A stretch of 64,000 bases of DNA from CBDAQR01 sp965199055. Lineage in GTDB: Bacteria > Pseudomonadota > Gammaproteobacteria > Pseudomonadales > Halieaceae. Made by a program: the position numbers and the translations under genes. This document shows positions 1 through 7,618 of the stretch, one piece after another; positions within the stretch are counted from its first letter, which is position 1, and each line of letters begins with the position of its first letter. Location: NCBI GenBank assembly GCA_965199055.1, contig CBDAQR010000004.1:1116001-1180000 (forward strand), written 5' to 3'. The notes beneath the pieces were generated by a model. That model was not told the origin of the DNA, made no database searches, and saw only the letters and a program-made list of their open reading frames with translations.

Positions 1-255
1 CTCAGCAACTGTCAGCTGAACGACTCGTCCCTCCGCGGGCGGATAGATGCGGACCAAGCCATTGGGTGGTTCGAGAAATCCGGGTGCCGATTCCTTACGG
101 CTGAACTTTGCCTGTATCAGGAAGGCGACCAGCAGTGCGAGCCACGCGAGGAGTAATGCGCTCAGAAGGTAATGATTAAAGCGAGGCAGGAGAAGCAGCT
201 CTCCGCCTAGACGATTCGAAGTGGCTTCAACAGCTTCTTGTCGGAACAATCCCAT
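1..255 (-). CDS. HlyD-family membrane fusion protein, CvaA-like (N-terminal part only)
   Basis: The first 85 codons of a gene that runs off the left edge of the window. The start ATG is at 255-253, with AGGGA a few bases upstream. The protein begins MGLFRQEAVEATSNRLGGE, then has one hydrophobic segment (about residues 25-46, LLPRFNHYLLSALLLAWLAL) and then the start of a periplasmic portion (NGLVRIYPPAEGRVVQL). This layout of a short cytoplasmic tail, one membrane helix and a biotinyl-lipoyl-like start is typical of periplasmic adaptors of ABC exporters of the colicin V/bacteriocin (CvaA) type. Such adaptors join an inner-membrane ABC transporter to an outer-membrane TolC channel. The transporter itself would lie outside the window. 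The family call rests on the N-terminus only. Confidence 0.6.
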   Translation of the reverse strand, partial: MGLFRQEAVEATSNRLGGELLLLPRFNHYLLSALLLAWLALLVAFLIQAKFSRKESAPGFLEPPNGLVRIYPPAEGRVVQLTVAE

Positions 256-396
256 GCCGCGTCCCTGCAGGTGGGTGTAGCACGCAGTATAGGATGAAGC
301 CGCGGGCGCAGGATGTCCCAGCGATTCATTTAGTCAGATTGGATGAAACACCCTGAGAGCGGCGTTCCTGGTGATGGCTTTGTAAAAAGCAGTTGC

Positions 397-1860
397 TTAG
401 ATGCCACCCATCAGCATGTACTTAATTTCGACGTAGTCATCGATGCCGTACTTGGAGCCTTCGCGCCCTGAGCCGGATTCCTTAACGCCGCCAAACGGGG
501 CCATTTCATTGGAGATAATGCCTTCGTTGATGCCAACAATGCCGTACTCCAGGTTCTCCGCCACACGCCAGACGCGTCCGATATCGCGCGTGTAGAAGTA
601 AGATGCCAAGCCGAACTCGGTGTCGTTGGCCATGGCGATCACTTCGTCCTCGTTGGAAAAGCGTACGACCGGTGCGACCGGGCCGAAGATTTCGTTGCGA
701 AACACCGCCATGTCTGCGGTGACATCGGTCAGGATTGTGGGGCGGTAAAAGCAATCACCCAGCTCTGCATCGGGGCCGCCGCCTAGCGCAACCGTTGCGC
801 CCTGGCTCACCGAGGTTTGAACCAGTTCATCGACGTCGTTGACCGCTTTGGTGTTCACCAGTGGTCCGCTCGTAACCCCATCTTCCATGCCGTTGCCGAC
901 AACAAGTTGTTGGGTTGCCTTGACCAGTTTCTCAACGAACTCGTCATAGACTGCATCCTGCACGAACAGTCGATTGGAGCAGACACAGGTCTGACCAGAG
1001 TTGCGATACTTGGAAATGATGGCACCCTCGACGGCAGCGTCGACATCGGCGTCGTCGAACACGATGAATGGCGCGTTGCCACCCAGTTCCATGGATGTCT
1101 TCTTCAGCGTGGCTGCACATTGTTCTTCCAGCATTTTTCCAACTGGTGTGGAGCCGGTGAAAGTGAGTTTGCGCACGATTGGATTGCTGGTCAGTTCGCT
1201 GCCAATGGCGCTACTCGCACCGCAGACAATGTTCAGCACGCCAGCGGGTACGCCCGCTCTTTCGGCGAGCACCGCCATGGCAAACGCCGACAGCGGAGTC
1301 TCAGTGGCCGGTTTGATGACAATGCTGCAGCCCGCGGCGAGCGCGGGGGCTGCCTTGCGGGCGATCATCGCGTTGGGGAAGTTCCAGGGCGTAATCGCAG
1401 CCACCACGCCAATGGGTTGCTTGATGCAAACGATACGCTTATCAGAAGACGGGCCTGGTATAACGTCGCCGTCGATGCGCTTGGCTTCTTCGCCGAACCA
1501 TTCCATGAACGCGGCGCCGTAGGCGACTTCGCCGCGAGATTCCGCCAATACCTTGCCCTGTTCTGCGGTCATGATGATGGCGAGGTCTTCCTGGTTCTCC
1601 ATCATCAGGTCGAACCACTTGCGCAGCACCTGTGCTCGCGTCTTGGCGGGCAATTTTTTCCAATCCTGCATCGCCGCGTCTGCGGCTTCAATGGCGCGGC
1701 GCGTTTCCACGCCGCCGACCTTGGCTATCTCGGTGATGACCTCCCCGGTGGCGGGATTGGTGACTGCCACAGTCGCACCATCGTCTGCATCAACCCACTG
1801 GCCATTGATATAAGCCTTATTTTGGAGCAGAGAGGGATCGTTGAGTGGTAGGGAGTTCAT
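397..1860 (-). CDS. gabD: NAD(P)-dependent succinate-semialdehyde dehydrogenase (GabD family)
   Basis: A 487-residue aldehyde dehydrogenase, close to the usual 480-490 for GabD. It oxidises succinate semialdehyde to succinate, the last step of the GABA shunt and of 4-hydroxybutyrate catabolism. Visible landmarks are the cofactor-binding stretch TPWNFPNAM (158-166), the general base Glu258 in MELGGNAPF, the catalytic Cys292 in NSGQTCVCSNR, and the C-terminal PFGGVKESGSGREG signature characteristic of GabD-type enzymes. It follows a LuxR-type regulator gene by 19 bases on the same strand, so the two are probably cotranscribed. No GABA transaminase is nearby, so the semialdehyde must come from elsewhere. 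Substrate preference is inferred from family resemblance; a glutarate-semialdehyde enzyme would look much the same. Confidence 0.88.
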   Translation of the reverse strand: MNSLPLNDPSLLQNKAYINGQWVDADDGATVAVTNPATGEVITEIAKVGGVETRRAIEAADAAMQDWKKLPAKTRAQVLRKWFDLMMENQEDLAIIMTAEQGKVLAESRGEVAYGAAFMEWFGEEAKRIDGDVIPGPSSDKRIVCIKQPIGVVAAITPWNFPNAMIARKAAPALAAGCSIVIKPATETPLSAFAMAVLAERAGVPAGVLNIVCGASSAIGSELTSNPIVRKLTFTGSTPVGKMLEEQCAATLKKTSMELGGNAPFIVFDDADVDAAVEGAIISKYRNSGQTCVCSNRLFVQDAVYDEFVEKLVKATQQLVVGNGMEDGVTSGPLVNTKAVNDVDELVQTSVSQGATVALGGGPDAELGDCFYRPTILTDVTADMAVFRNEIFGPVAPVVRFSNEDEVIAMANDTEFGLASYFYTRDIGRVWRVAENLEYGIVGINEGIISNEMAPFGGVKESGSGREGSKYGIDDYVEIKYMLMGGI

Positions 1861-1879
1861 CGTGTTACCTCGTGTTGGT

Positions 1880-2704
1880 TCAGGCGCGCAGCGCCAACAG
1901 TGGGTCTCCTGCTGCCTGCGGCAGGGCGATCGCGTCGAAGAAGAGGGTAAACAGTTCTGAGTGCGATGATATGCCCAGTTTCTGGTAGATATTCTTGCGG
2001 TGTACCTGCTCGGTCTGGGTGCTGATATCCAGCTCCCGCGCCACCGACTTGGACGGATAACCCCGCAAAATCAGACGCACGACCTCGCGTTCTCGTGGAG
2101 TCAGGGTGCTGCTGCCGAATTTTTCCATGACCTGTTGCAGGTGCGTGTGCATGTCCTGGGCGGGCGATGCCGGTTCCAGTTGACTGGGCCAGCGCTGCTG
2201 CTGGATCAACTGGGCGACCAGGGGGTAAAGCGCATTGAGACTGTTGCGCTCTTTTCGAGTGAACGGGGGTAGCTTTGAGGTGCGCTCCAGGGAGAGGGCC
2301 AGCGGTGTGCCATTGGCGGTCTCCATGAAATAGGCCACCTGGTCGATGCTGTCGTTGGTGCTGTAGTACAGCTCGTAGAACTCAGATTCGGTGAACCCTT
2401 CGGGTGCGATGTCGCTGACATGAAAGCAGCCGCGCAGGCCGCCGCGCGCATTAATGTAGAGTGGGCTCAGCATATAGAGGCCGTTGCGGTAGGGACCGTC
2501 AAATCCCGCGCGATCGCCAGCATCCAGTTCATCGTGCAGTACCACCAGCTTGGCGTCTTCGGGATAGGCCAACATCACTGCGCTATCGAAGTTCGCGAGA
2601 TCGCGAATGAAAGCGAGCAGCGCGGTGCCAAAGCGCTCGTTATTGAGTGCGCCGAGTGCCTCGGTCAACAGGGTGGTTTGATGGGTGTTCAGTGCTATGG
2701 CCAT
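1880..2704 (-). CDS. LuxR-type transcriptional regulator
   Basis: A 274-residue protein whose last ~65 residues form a LuxR/FixJ helix-turn-helix (LTPREREVVRLILRGYPSKS, then a second helix around STQTEQVHRKNIYQKLGI). The N-terminal ~190 residues show no obvious receiver aspartate pattern and match no sensor domain I can name, so the signal is unknown. The gene lies just upstream of gabD on the same strand (19-base gap), which suggests it may control GABA/semialdehyde use. It starts 15 bases after the end of pspF and is on the same strand as pspF, so some readthrough from pspF is possible. The ATG at 2704 is the first in frame. Confidence 0.8.
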   Translation of the reverse strand: MAIALNTHQTTLLTEALGALNNERFGTALLAFIRDLANFDSAVMLAYPEDAKLVVLHDELDAGDRAGFDGPYRNGLYMLSPLYINARGGLRGCFHVSDIAPEGFTESEFYELYYSTNDSIDQVAYFMETANGTPLALSLERTSKLPPFTRKERNSLNALYPLVAQLIQQQRWPSQLEPASPAQDMHTHLQQVMEKFGSSTLTPREREVVRLILRGYPSKSVARELDISTQTEQVHRKNIYQKLGISSHSELFTLFFDAIALPQAAGDPLLALRA

Positions 2705-2719
2705 AGGCGGCCAAGTCTA

Positions 2720-3817
2720 TCATGTCGATGCTGTTTTTTTGCGTTTAGGCAGCAGCTCATACTTGCGCAGCAAGCCTCGTAGCTGATCGTAAGTCAGGCC
2801 CAGAGACTCGGCCGTGCGGCCCTGGTGATTTTGATTATCTTTCAGTGCAGTGCGCAGCAATTGCTGCTCATATTCCGCCACACTCTCCGCGAAATCGGCG
2901 CCCCCACCCTCCGAGGGTGGGTTTAGTATGCTGTCCATACCCTCGGAGGGCCGGTCTGGAATGTTAGGCGCACCCTCGGAGGGTGGGTTTAACTTGTTGG
3001 GGGGACCCTCCGAGGGTGTCCAGTCAGAGGGTGTCCAGTCAGCATAGGGCGAGGCGAAGGGGTCGATGACGACTTCATCGATGGGGTTGGCAGGCTCGGC
3101 CCAGCGGGATACGGAGCGTTCCACGACGTTCTTTAGCTCGCGAACATTGCCGGGCCAGTTGTGCCTTAGCAGGGCCATCGCGGCGTCTTCGGTGAACCCC
3201 GGGAATAACTCCCAACCCATTTCGCCTGACATTTGAACGGCAAAGTGATGAGCGAGTTCGGGCACATCGCTCAGGCGATGGCGCAGGGGAGGTAGGTGCA
3301 CAACATCGAAACTCAGTCGATCCAAAAGATCTGCTCGAAACTCTCCATTGGCTGCTAATTTGCGCAGGTCGGCATTGGTAGCGCCAATCACTCGAACATC
3401 TGCTTGTTGGGTCGTGTGGCCACCCAAGCGTTCGTACTCACCATATTCAATGAGTCGCAGTAGTTTCTCCTGCAATCGCAGCGACATGGTGCCCAGTTCG
3501 TCGAGGAACAGCGTACCCCCATCTGCGCGCTCAAAGCGGCCCTTGTGAGTGCGAGTGGCGCCCGTGAAAGCCCCTGGCTCATGGCCAAACAACTCCGATT
3601 CCAGCAGCTGATCGGCGATCGCCGCGCAGTTTACTTTGAGAAGGGGGCCATCCCAGCGGGGCGACAGGAAGTGCAGGCGTTCAGCGACGAGCTCTTTGCC
3701 GGTGCCGCGCTCGCCGATGACAAGCACGGGGCGGTTGATAGGTGCCAGTCGCGATACCTGCTCGAGCGCCTCGGCGAGGCTGATCGAGTTGCCTATCATT
3801 CTCTCTTGATCACGCAC
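2720..3817 (-). CDS. pspF: PspF, sigma-54-dependent activator of the psp operon
   Basis: A 365-residue bacterial enhancer-binding protein without an N-terminal receiver domain, as in E. coli PspF (about 325 residues). It has a Walker A GERGTGKE (35-42), the sigma-54 contact loop GAFTGA (82-87), a Walker B GGTLFLDE (100-107) and a C-terminal Fis-type helix-turn-helix (about 313-354). The linker between AAA+ and DNA-binding domains (about 255-306) is enlarged by four PSEG-containing inserts encoded by palindromic DNA repeats. The gene lies divergent from pspA, the usual PspF arrangement. In the family, PspA binds and inhibits PspF until envelope stress. The start taken is a GTG at 3817, which matches the N-terminal length of E. 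coli PspF; an ATG at 3799 is the alternative. Confidence 0.92.
   Translation of the reverse strand: MRDQERMIGNSISLAEALEQVSRLAPINRPVLVIGERGTGKELVAERLHFLSPRWDGPLLKVNCAAIADQLLESELFGHEPGAFTGATRTHKGRFERADGGTLFLDELGTMSLRLQEKLLRLIEYGEYERLGGHTTQQADVRVIGATNADLRKLAANGEFRADLLDRLSFDVVHLPPLRHRLSDVPELAHHFAVQMSGEMGWELFPGFTEDAAMALLRHNWPGNVRELKNVVERSVSRWAEPANPIDEVVIDPFASPYADWTPSDWTPSEGPPNKLNPPSEGAPNIPDRPSEGMDSILNPPSEGGGADFAESVAEYEQQLLRTALKDNQNHQGRTAESLGLTYDQLRGLLRKYELLPKRKKTAST
2904..3041 (-). repeat. Palindromic repeat array inside the pspF linker
   Basis: Four short palindromes with a single-base centre share the core CCCTC-N-GAGGG: 2904-2920 (arms CCACCCTC/GAGGGTGG), 2940-2950, 2971-2985 and 3005-3017. 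The centre base is C or G. The last copy runs into a 15-bp perfect tandem duplication (units 3012-3026 and 3027-3041). Read on the coding strand, each copy gives Pro-Ser-Glu-Gly and keeps the frame, producing a proline/serine/glycine-rich linker. I did not notice other copies elsewhere in the window. Confidence 0.85.
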
Positions 3818-3840
3818 TGGCGAATAATACCATTCTTTTT

Positions 3841-3960
3841 GGTAAATAGAACTAATAAAGTAGTTTTAAAAACCGATTATGGATGCGGCGAAGTATCCCG
3901 ATATTCCCTAAGTCATTGAAATATATGAAATTATAAAAGTTGGCACGCTATATGTAACAC
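3841..3960 (+). promoter_or_regulatory. Sigma-54 promoter region of the psp operon
   Basis: A -24/-12 type element, TGGCACGCTATATGTA, lies at 3941-3956. The GG (3942-3943) and the -12 dinucleotide (3954-3955) have the correct 10-base separation, but the latter is GT rather than the consensus GC. Upstream is a dyad AACTA-N6-TAGTT (3850-3865) that could be the PspF enhancer site. Between them, the reverse strand of 3909-3921 reads TTTCAATGACTTA, one mismatch from the IHF consensus WATCAANNNNTTR. The order enhancer, IHF, promoter matches known psp control regions. The promoter call is firm from context; the enhancer and IHF sites are inference. Confidence 0.7.
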
Positions 3961-4021
3961 ATAGAGTGAAAACCAAAGAAAGCCACACAAGTGGCGCTCA
4001 CAACGGTAGGGAGTAAAGAAA

Positions 4022-4225
4022 ATGACGAAACTGGAGGAACGCGTACTGATCTATACCGCCCTGGCGGTGGTCTGCTCGTTCGCAGGCGTCTTTGTAGGGC
4101 TGCTTTCCGGGGCTCTGACATTCATTCAAATTGCTGCGGTTATTGAGGCGCTATTCTGGTTTGGTTTACCCAAGCCATCGGGCCACAACCACCGCGAGCG
4201 CAAAATTCTTTTTAACGGACACTAA
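4022..4225 (+). CDS. Small membrane protein of the psp operon, unknown function
   Basis: A 67-residue protein, the first gene after the psp sigma-54 promoter and 12 bases before pspA, with a good ribosome site (GGGAG about 8 bases ahead of the ATG). It has a short charged start (MTKLEER), one long or two closely spaced hydrophobic segments (about 9-48, including LIYTALAVVCSFAGVFVGLL) and a basic, His-containing tail (HNHRERK). It is not PspA, B, C, D, E or G as I know them. Position and promoter imply co-induction with PspA, so a role at the inner membrane in envelope stress is likely, but I do not recognise the family. Confidence 0.7.
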   Translation: MTKLEERVLIYTALAVVCSFAGVFVGLLSGALTFIQIAAVIEALFWFGLPKPSGHNHRERKILFNGH

Positions 4226-4237
4226 GGGAGTGTTGTT

Positions 4238-4939
4238 ATGGGTATTTTTTCCCGCATGACCGACATCATCAATTCAAACATTAACGCCATCCTCGACCAG
4301 GCGGAGGATCCTGAAAAGATGATTCGCCTGATCATTCAGGAGATGGAAGATACGCTGGTAGAGGTGCGCAGTTCCTCTGCCCGCGTTCTGGCGGAGCGCA
4401 AGGGCGCTGACCGGCGCCGCAATCAGGTGTTGGAAGATATCCAGCACTGGGAAGAAAAAGCCAAACTGGCGATCAGTAAAGGTCGCGAAGACCTGGCTCG
4501 TGCTGCCCTGCAGGAAAAGCAGGCCATCGAAGAGGAACTGGCGGTCGTCGAAGCCGAGTTGAAAGCAACGGATGATCACATCAATCAGCTTAATGATGAG
4601 ATCGGTCAGTTGCAGGCCAAATTGGTGGATGCCAAGGCGAAGCAGAAGACCATCATGATGCGCAGCAAGACGGTAGAGTCGCGGATCAAGGTGAAGCGTC
4701 AGATGCATCGCGAGGCTTTGGACGATGCCTTCTCGAAGTTCGACAAATTCGAGCGTCGTATGGATAACCTGGAAAGCCAACTGGAATCCATGGACCTGGG
4801 CCGCGATGTACCCGCCGATCTGGCTACCGAAATCGACGCCCTGGTAGAAGACGAGAAAATCAACGAAGAGCTGGCCCGCCTCAAGCAAGAGATGGGCGGT
4901 AAAAAAGAAGATGCGGTCCAATCTGGTAGTGCAGAGTAG
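4238..4939 (+). CDS. pspA: Phage shock protein A (PspA/IM30/ESCRT-III family)
   Basis: 233 residues, a little longer than E. coli PspA (222). It starts MGIFSRMTDIINSNINAILD with the amphipathic N-terminal helix used to sense membrane packing defects. It continues as long coiled coil (residues 25-185, rich in heptads such as LAVVEAELKATDDHINQLND), and ends in an acidic C-terminal helix. The family binds damaged inner membrane, forms large oligomers and holds PspF inactive in unstressed cells. It is preceded by AAGGGAG and lies between the small membrane protein and pspB, all under the sigma-54 promoter at 3941. Confidence 0.96.
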   Translation: MGIFSRMTDIINSNINAILDQAEDPEKMIRLIIQEMEDTLVEVRSSSARVLAERKGADRRRNQVLEDIQHWEEKAKLAISKGREDLARAALQEKQAIEEELAVVEAELKATDDHINQLNDEIGQLQAKLVDAKAKQKTIMMRSKTVESRIKVKRQMHREALDDAFSKFDKFERRMDNLESQLESMDLGRDVPADLATEIDALVEDEKINEELARLKQEMGGKKEDAVQSGSAE

Positions 4940-4985
4940 GGAGGTTACGACTACCCTCACTTGCACCAGCAGAAGGAATCACTGA

Positions 4986-5267
4986 ATGAAATTTTTCGAA
5001 TTCATGTTTGTCCCCACCATCCTGTTTCTCACGGTGGTGATGCCGATCTGGTTGACGATGCACTATCGCAGCGTCAACCGCTCCTCGCGCAGTCTCAATG
5101 TGGAGGATCGAGAGGCGGTTGAGCATATGCTTGAGACGGTCGACAAGTTATCCGACCGTATTCAGGCGCTCGAGTCGATCTTGGATGTAGATCATCCAGA
5201 CTGGCGCTCGCGCCAGGCGCGAAGGGGAGAAGACAACAACGACAGGAGTCATGATCATGGGTCGTAG
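4986..5267 (+). CDS. pspB: Phage shock protein B, inner-membrane stress sensor
   Basis: 93 residues against about 74 in E. coli. A single N-terminal membrane helix (FVPTILFLTVVMPIWLTMHY) is followed by a cytoplasmic coiled coil (LNVEDREAVEHMLETVDKL) and an extended hydrophilic tail rich in Arg, Asp and His that the E. coli protein lacks. With PspC it relieves PspA inhibition of PspF. The tail overlaps the start of pspC by several codons, implying translational coupling. It is identified by size, membrane topology and its place between pspA and pspC. Confidence 0.9.
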   Translation: MKFFEFMFVPTILFLTVVMPIWLTMHYRSVNRSSRSLNVEDREAVEHMLETVDKLSDRIQALESILDVDHPDWRSRQARRGEDNNDRSHDHGS

Positions 5268-5799
5268 ACGCGGAAGAAGAAGGGGGCGCAAGAGCGCCCA
5301 TTACTGGAGCTCTTCCAACTATCGCCACCGTCACCGCGAGTACAAACGTAAGCGGCGTAGTGGCTGGGGTATGGGGCTCTACCGAAATACCCGAGATGGC
5401 AAGATTGCCGGTGTATGTGCAGGCATCGCCGATCACTGGGAAGTGGAGCACTGGGTGGTGCGGCTGTTGGCCATCATCCTTTTCCTATTCACGGGTACCT
5501 TGGCATTTTGGGCCTATGTCGTTGGTTGGATCATGCTCGCGCCGAGACGTCGCGATTCTGACTATGAGCGCTGGGACGATGAGGTTTATGAGCCCGAAGA
5601 GGAGGAGCTTGAGATGGAATACGACGAGCGTCACCACGATTACCGGCCGCGCAAGATGTTCCGGTATAGCGAAGATCCCAGCTTGCGCCTGCAGCGCGCT
5701 CGCGAGCTTCTGGATGCGGCGCTGAGGCGTGTCGAAGACATGGAAACCTATGTCACATCCCGGCAATACAATCTCAACAAGGAGTTCTCAAAACTCTGA
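5257..5799 (+). CDS. pspC: Phage shock protein C with long basic N-terminal extension
   Basis: About 180 residues against 119 in E. coli. The PspC domain starts around residue 40 (GLYRNTRDGKIAGVCAGIAD), is followed by a hydrophobic helix (LLAIILFLFTGTLAFWAYVV) and ends in a C-terminal coiled region (LQRARELLDAALRRVEDMET). Ahead of the domain lies an unusual stretch of about 35 residues that is nearly all Arg, Lys, His, Tyr and Gly (MGRRRGRRRGRKSAHYW and onward). Two ATGs are possible. AGGAG at 5244-5248 sits 8 bases from the ATG at 5257 but only 2 bases from the one at 5251, so I chose 5257. The start overlaps the end of pspB, and a terminator follows. Confidence 0.9.
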   Translation: MGRRRGRRRGRKSAHYWSSSNYRHRHREYKRKRRSGWGMGLYRNTRDGKIAGVCAGIADHWEVEHWVVRLLAIILFLFTGTLAFWAYVVGWIMLAPRRRDSDYERWDDEVYEPEEEELEMEYDERHHDYRPRKMFRYSEDPSLRLQRARELLDAALRRVEDMETYVTSRQYNLNKEFSKL

Positions 5800-5858
5800 T
5801 AATTTGAGTTGAATCACACAGGATTGTCACCTTCCCCGGGTGCGCAGGTCCTCTCCTC

Positions 5859-5893
5859 AGCCCTCGAGCCTACCGGTTTCGAGGGCTTTTTTT
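5859..5893 (+). terminator. Rho-independent terminator of the psp operon
   Basis: A 9-bp stem AGCCCTCGA / TCGAGGGCT (5859-5867 with 5879-5887) encloses an 11-base loop and is followed by a run of seven T. It lies 60 bases after the pspC stop and closes the psp operon. Confidence 0.9.
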
Positions 5894-6025
5894 GCGCCCG
5901 GCGAGGGTGATTTCAGCGTGATCGAAAAAAGTGGAAAACTTTAGCAATACAATCTGATTTATTAATGGGCGCCCTGTTCATAGACTATGCGTATTCGATC
6001 AAGCAACCACTATGAGGAGTACGAC

Positions 6026-6769
6026 ATGTTCGAGAACAAAGAAGGTCAGCGCATCCCCGAGGTTTCCTTCAAGACCCGCCAGGGTAGCGATTGGGTTGAG
6101 CGCAACAGCAGCGACATTTTTAGCGGTAAGACGGTTATCGTCTTCAGTCTGCCGGGCCCATTCACGCCCACCTGTTCATCCAGCCACGTTCCGCGTTATA
6201 ACGAGCTCGCGGGTATTTTTGCTGAGAAGGGTGTTGATGACATCGTTTGTGTGTCGGTTAACGATGCCTTTGTTATGAACGAGTGGAAGGCCCAGCAGGA
6301 CGCCGACAATATCAGTTTCCTGCCCGATGGCTCGGGTAAGTTTACCGACGGAATGGGTATGCTGGTTAACCGTGACGATCTGGGTTTCGGCCCACGCTCC
6401 TGGCGCTACTCCATGCTGGTTAGGGATGGTGTCATTGAGAAGATGTTTGTCGAGCCGCAGGAGCCGGGTGACCCGTTCCATGTGTCTGACGCAGACACCA
6501 TGCTGGAGCACATTGCCCCCGGTACGCCCGCGCCCCAGGATGTCGCGATTTTGACTCGCCCCGGTTGTCCGCACTGCAGCGAAGCCAAGGCAATGCTGAA
6601 GCAGCATGGCTACGATTACGACGAGCTGGAATTGCTGAAGGACTACCCGCACCGCGCTCTGCGCGCCATGTCAGGCGGCGATACCTATCCGCAGGTGTTT
6701 ATTAATGGCGAACACATTGGTGGCGCCGACGATCTGGCCAACTGGTTGGGACAACGCGAAGCCGCGTAA
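6026..6769 (+). CDS. Hybrid peroxiredoxin-glutaredoxin (PGdx type)
   Basis: A 247-residue fusion. Residues 1-165 are a Prx5-type peroxiredoxin with the peroxidatic Cys50 in PGPFTPTCSSSH. Residues 172-247 are a glutaredoxin with CPHC at 181-184. The enzyme reduces hydroperoxides using glutathione through its own glutaredoxin module, as described for Haemophilus and Chromatium PGdx (about 241 residues). The start at 6026 has GAGGAG 6-12 bases upstream; an in-frame ATG at 5987 has no ribosome site and adds 13 unrelated residues. It is a single-gene unit closed by its own terminator. The position next to the envelope-stress operon may be coincidental. No clear OxyR site was seen in the 130 bases upstream. 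Confidence 0.93.
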   Translation: MFENKEGQRIPEVSFKTRQGSDWVERNSSDIFSGKTVIVFSLPGPFTPTCSSSHVPRYNELAGIFAEKGVDDIVCVSVNDAFVMNEWKAQQDADNISFLPDGSGKFTDGMGMLVNRDDLGFGPRSWRYSMLVRDGVIEKMFVEPQEPGDPFHVSDADTMLEHIAPGTPAPQDVAILTRPGCPHCSEAKAMLKQHGYDYDELELLKDYPHRALRAMSGGDTYPQVFINGEHIGGADDLANWLGQREAA

Positions 6770-6815
6770 CCGACTCGACGGCATCGGGGCTGCCTATGAG
6801 TAGCCCGTCTTAAGC

Positions 6816-6841
6816 GCCAGGGGAGCAATCCCCTGGCTTTT
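6816..6841 (+). terminator. Rho-independent terminator after the peroxiredoxin gene
   Basis: A perfect 9-bp stem GCCAGGGGA / TCCCCTGGC (6816-6824 with 6829-6837), a 4-base loop GCAA and TTTT. It ends next to the stop codon of the convergent gene on the other strand, for which it lacks a T-run. Confidence 0.88.
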
Positions 6842-7526
6842 ACGTTTCTGGAATGAGCTCTTTTGTGTTCCAGCTCTCGGGCAGGGTTGGGTCCTCACCA
6901 TCACGCAGAGTCGCTTCTACCGCCAGGCGAGTCAGCCCCTCGGCGGTACCCCAGGTGAGCATGAGGCTCTCACGTGTATAGACCGAAACGGTGAGCAATG
7001 CTGCTCTGTCCCTGGCAGGGTGCTGTTCCACGGCAGTCTGGCTCGCTGTGCGTAATGCGAGAACGGTATCAGCCGATTTGACGCCGGATACACGCACTTC
7101 GAATGCCTGACCGGCTAGCTGCACATAGTTGCGCTGTCTGACCTTGGTGCAGTCCCATGGTTCTTCGCTTTTGATGCGGGTGCAGGTAGCCACTTTGGCC
7201 AGTTTGACACCATGGCTTTCAGCATAGGGATGGAAAAACAGCATTGCCTGCTGCCCCATGCGAATGGTTTTGGTCTCGGCAGTGTGATGAGCGACGTAGG
7301 CGGTATGTGCAGTAGCGATCTTTAATCCTGGGCTGGAAGCCAGTTCCGGATATTCCTCGATGACCTGCATCTGCATCGAGTAAATCTCGTCATCGCTTAG
7401 CGTCAGCTCTTTCTGCTCGAAGGGTTCATCCTGCCCGCTGTGCTTGGCGACGGACACCGCTTGATCGCCCGCAATGGCGGCAAGTGAACAGATGCAGAGA
7501 TAACTGGCAAAGAGAATACGCTCCAT
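6840..7526 (-). CDS. Predicted secreted protein of unknown function
   Basis: A 228-residue protein. I take the ATG at 7526 because it gives a clean signal peptide (MERILFASYLCICSLAAIAG, cleavage near GDQA). A longer in-frame reading to 7667 adds non-signal sequence that overlaps the thiolase gene. The mature part is mixed alpha/beta without membrane helices and has two cysteines (ATCTRIKSEEPWDCTK), which may form a disulfide. The family is not recognised. It sits between two converging transcription units and is separated from the thiolase operon by that operon's terminator, so it is probably transcribed alone. A periplasmic location is inferred. Confidence 0.65.
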   Translation of the reverse strand: MERILFASYLCICSLAAIAGDQAVSVAKHSGQDEPFEQKELTLSDDEIYSMQMQVIEEYPELASSPGLKIATAHTAYVAHHTAETKTIRMGQQAMLFFHPYAESHGVKLAKVATCTRIKSEEPWDCTKVRQRNYVQLAGQAFEVRVSGVKSADTVLALRTASQTAVEQHPARDRAALLTVSVYTRESLMLTWGTAEGLTRLAVEATLRDGEDPTLPESWNTKELIPET

Positions 7527-7573
7527 ACAGAGAGTATAGATCCAGCGCAGCGAGCTCGCAGATTCGCCGGAAT

Positions 7574-7598
7574 AAAAAAAGGCCGGCAGATGCCGGCC
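7574..7598 (-). terminator. Rho-independent terminator of the ligase-thiolase operon
   Basis: On the minus strand GGCCGGCA and TGCCGGCC (7598-7581) form an 8-bp GC-rich inverted repeat with a 2-base centre, followed by TTTTTTT (7580-7574). It lies 20 bases after the thiolase stop codon. Confidence 0.88.
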
Positions 7599-7618
7599 TC
7601 CTGCTGACTCGATTGAGT

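Noticed and set aside
817..1851. A 344-codon open frame on the plus strand, opposite gabD
   Set aside because: It is the antisense of a clear aldehyde dehydrogenase, has no recognisable motif, and reflects codon bias of a GC-rich gene.
2904..3041. The PSEG palindromes as a CRISPR array
   Set aside because: Repeats are 11-17 bases, lie inside a translated gene, and the intervals are similar coding sequence rather than unique spacers.
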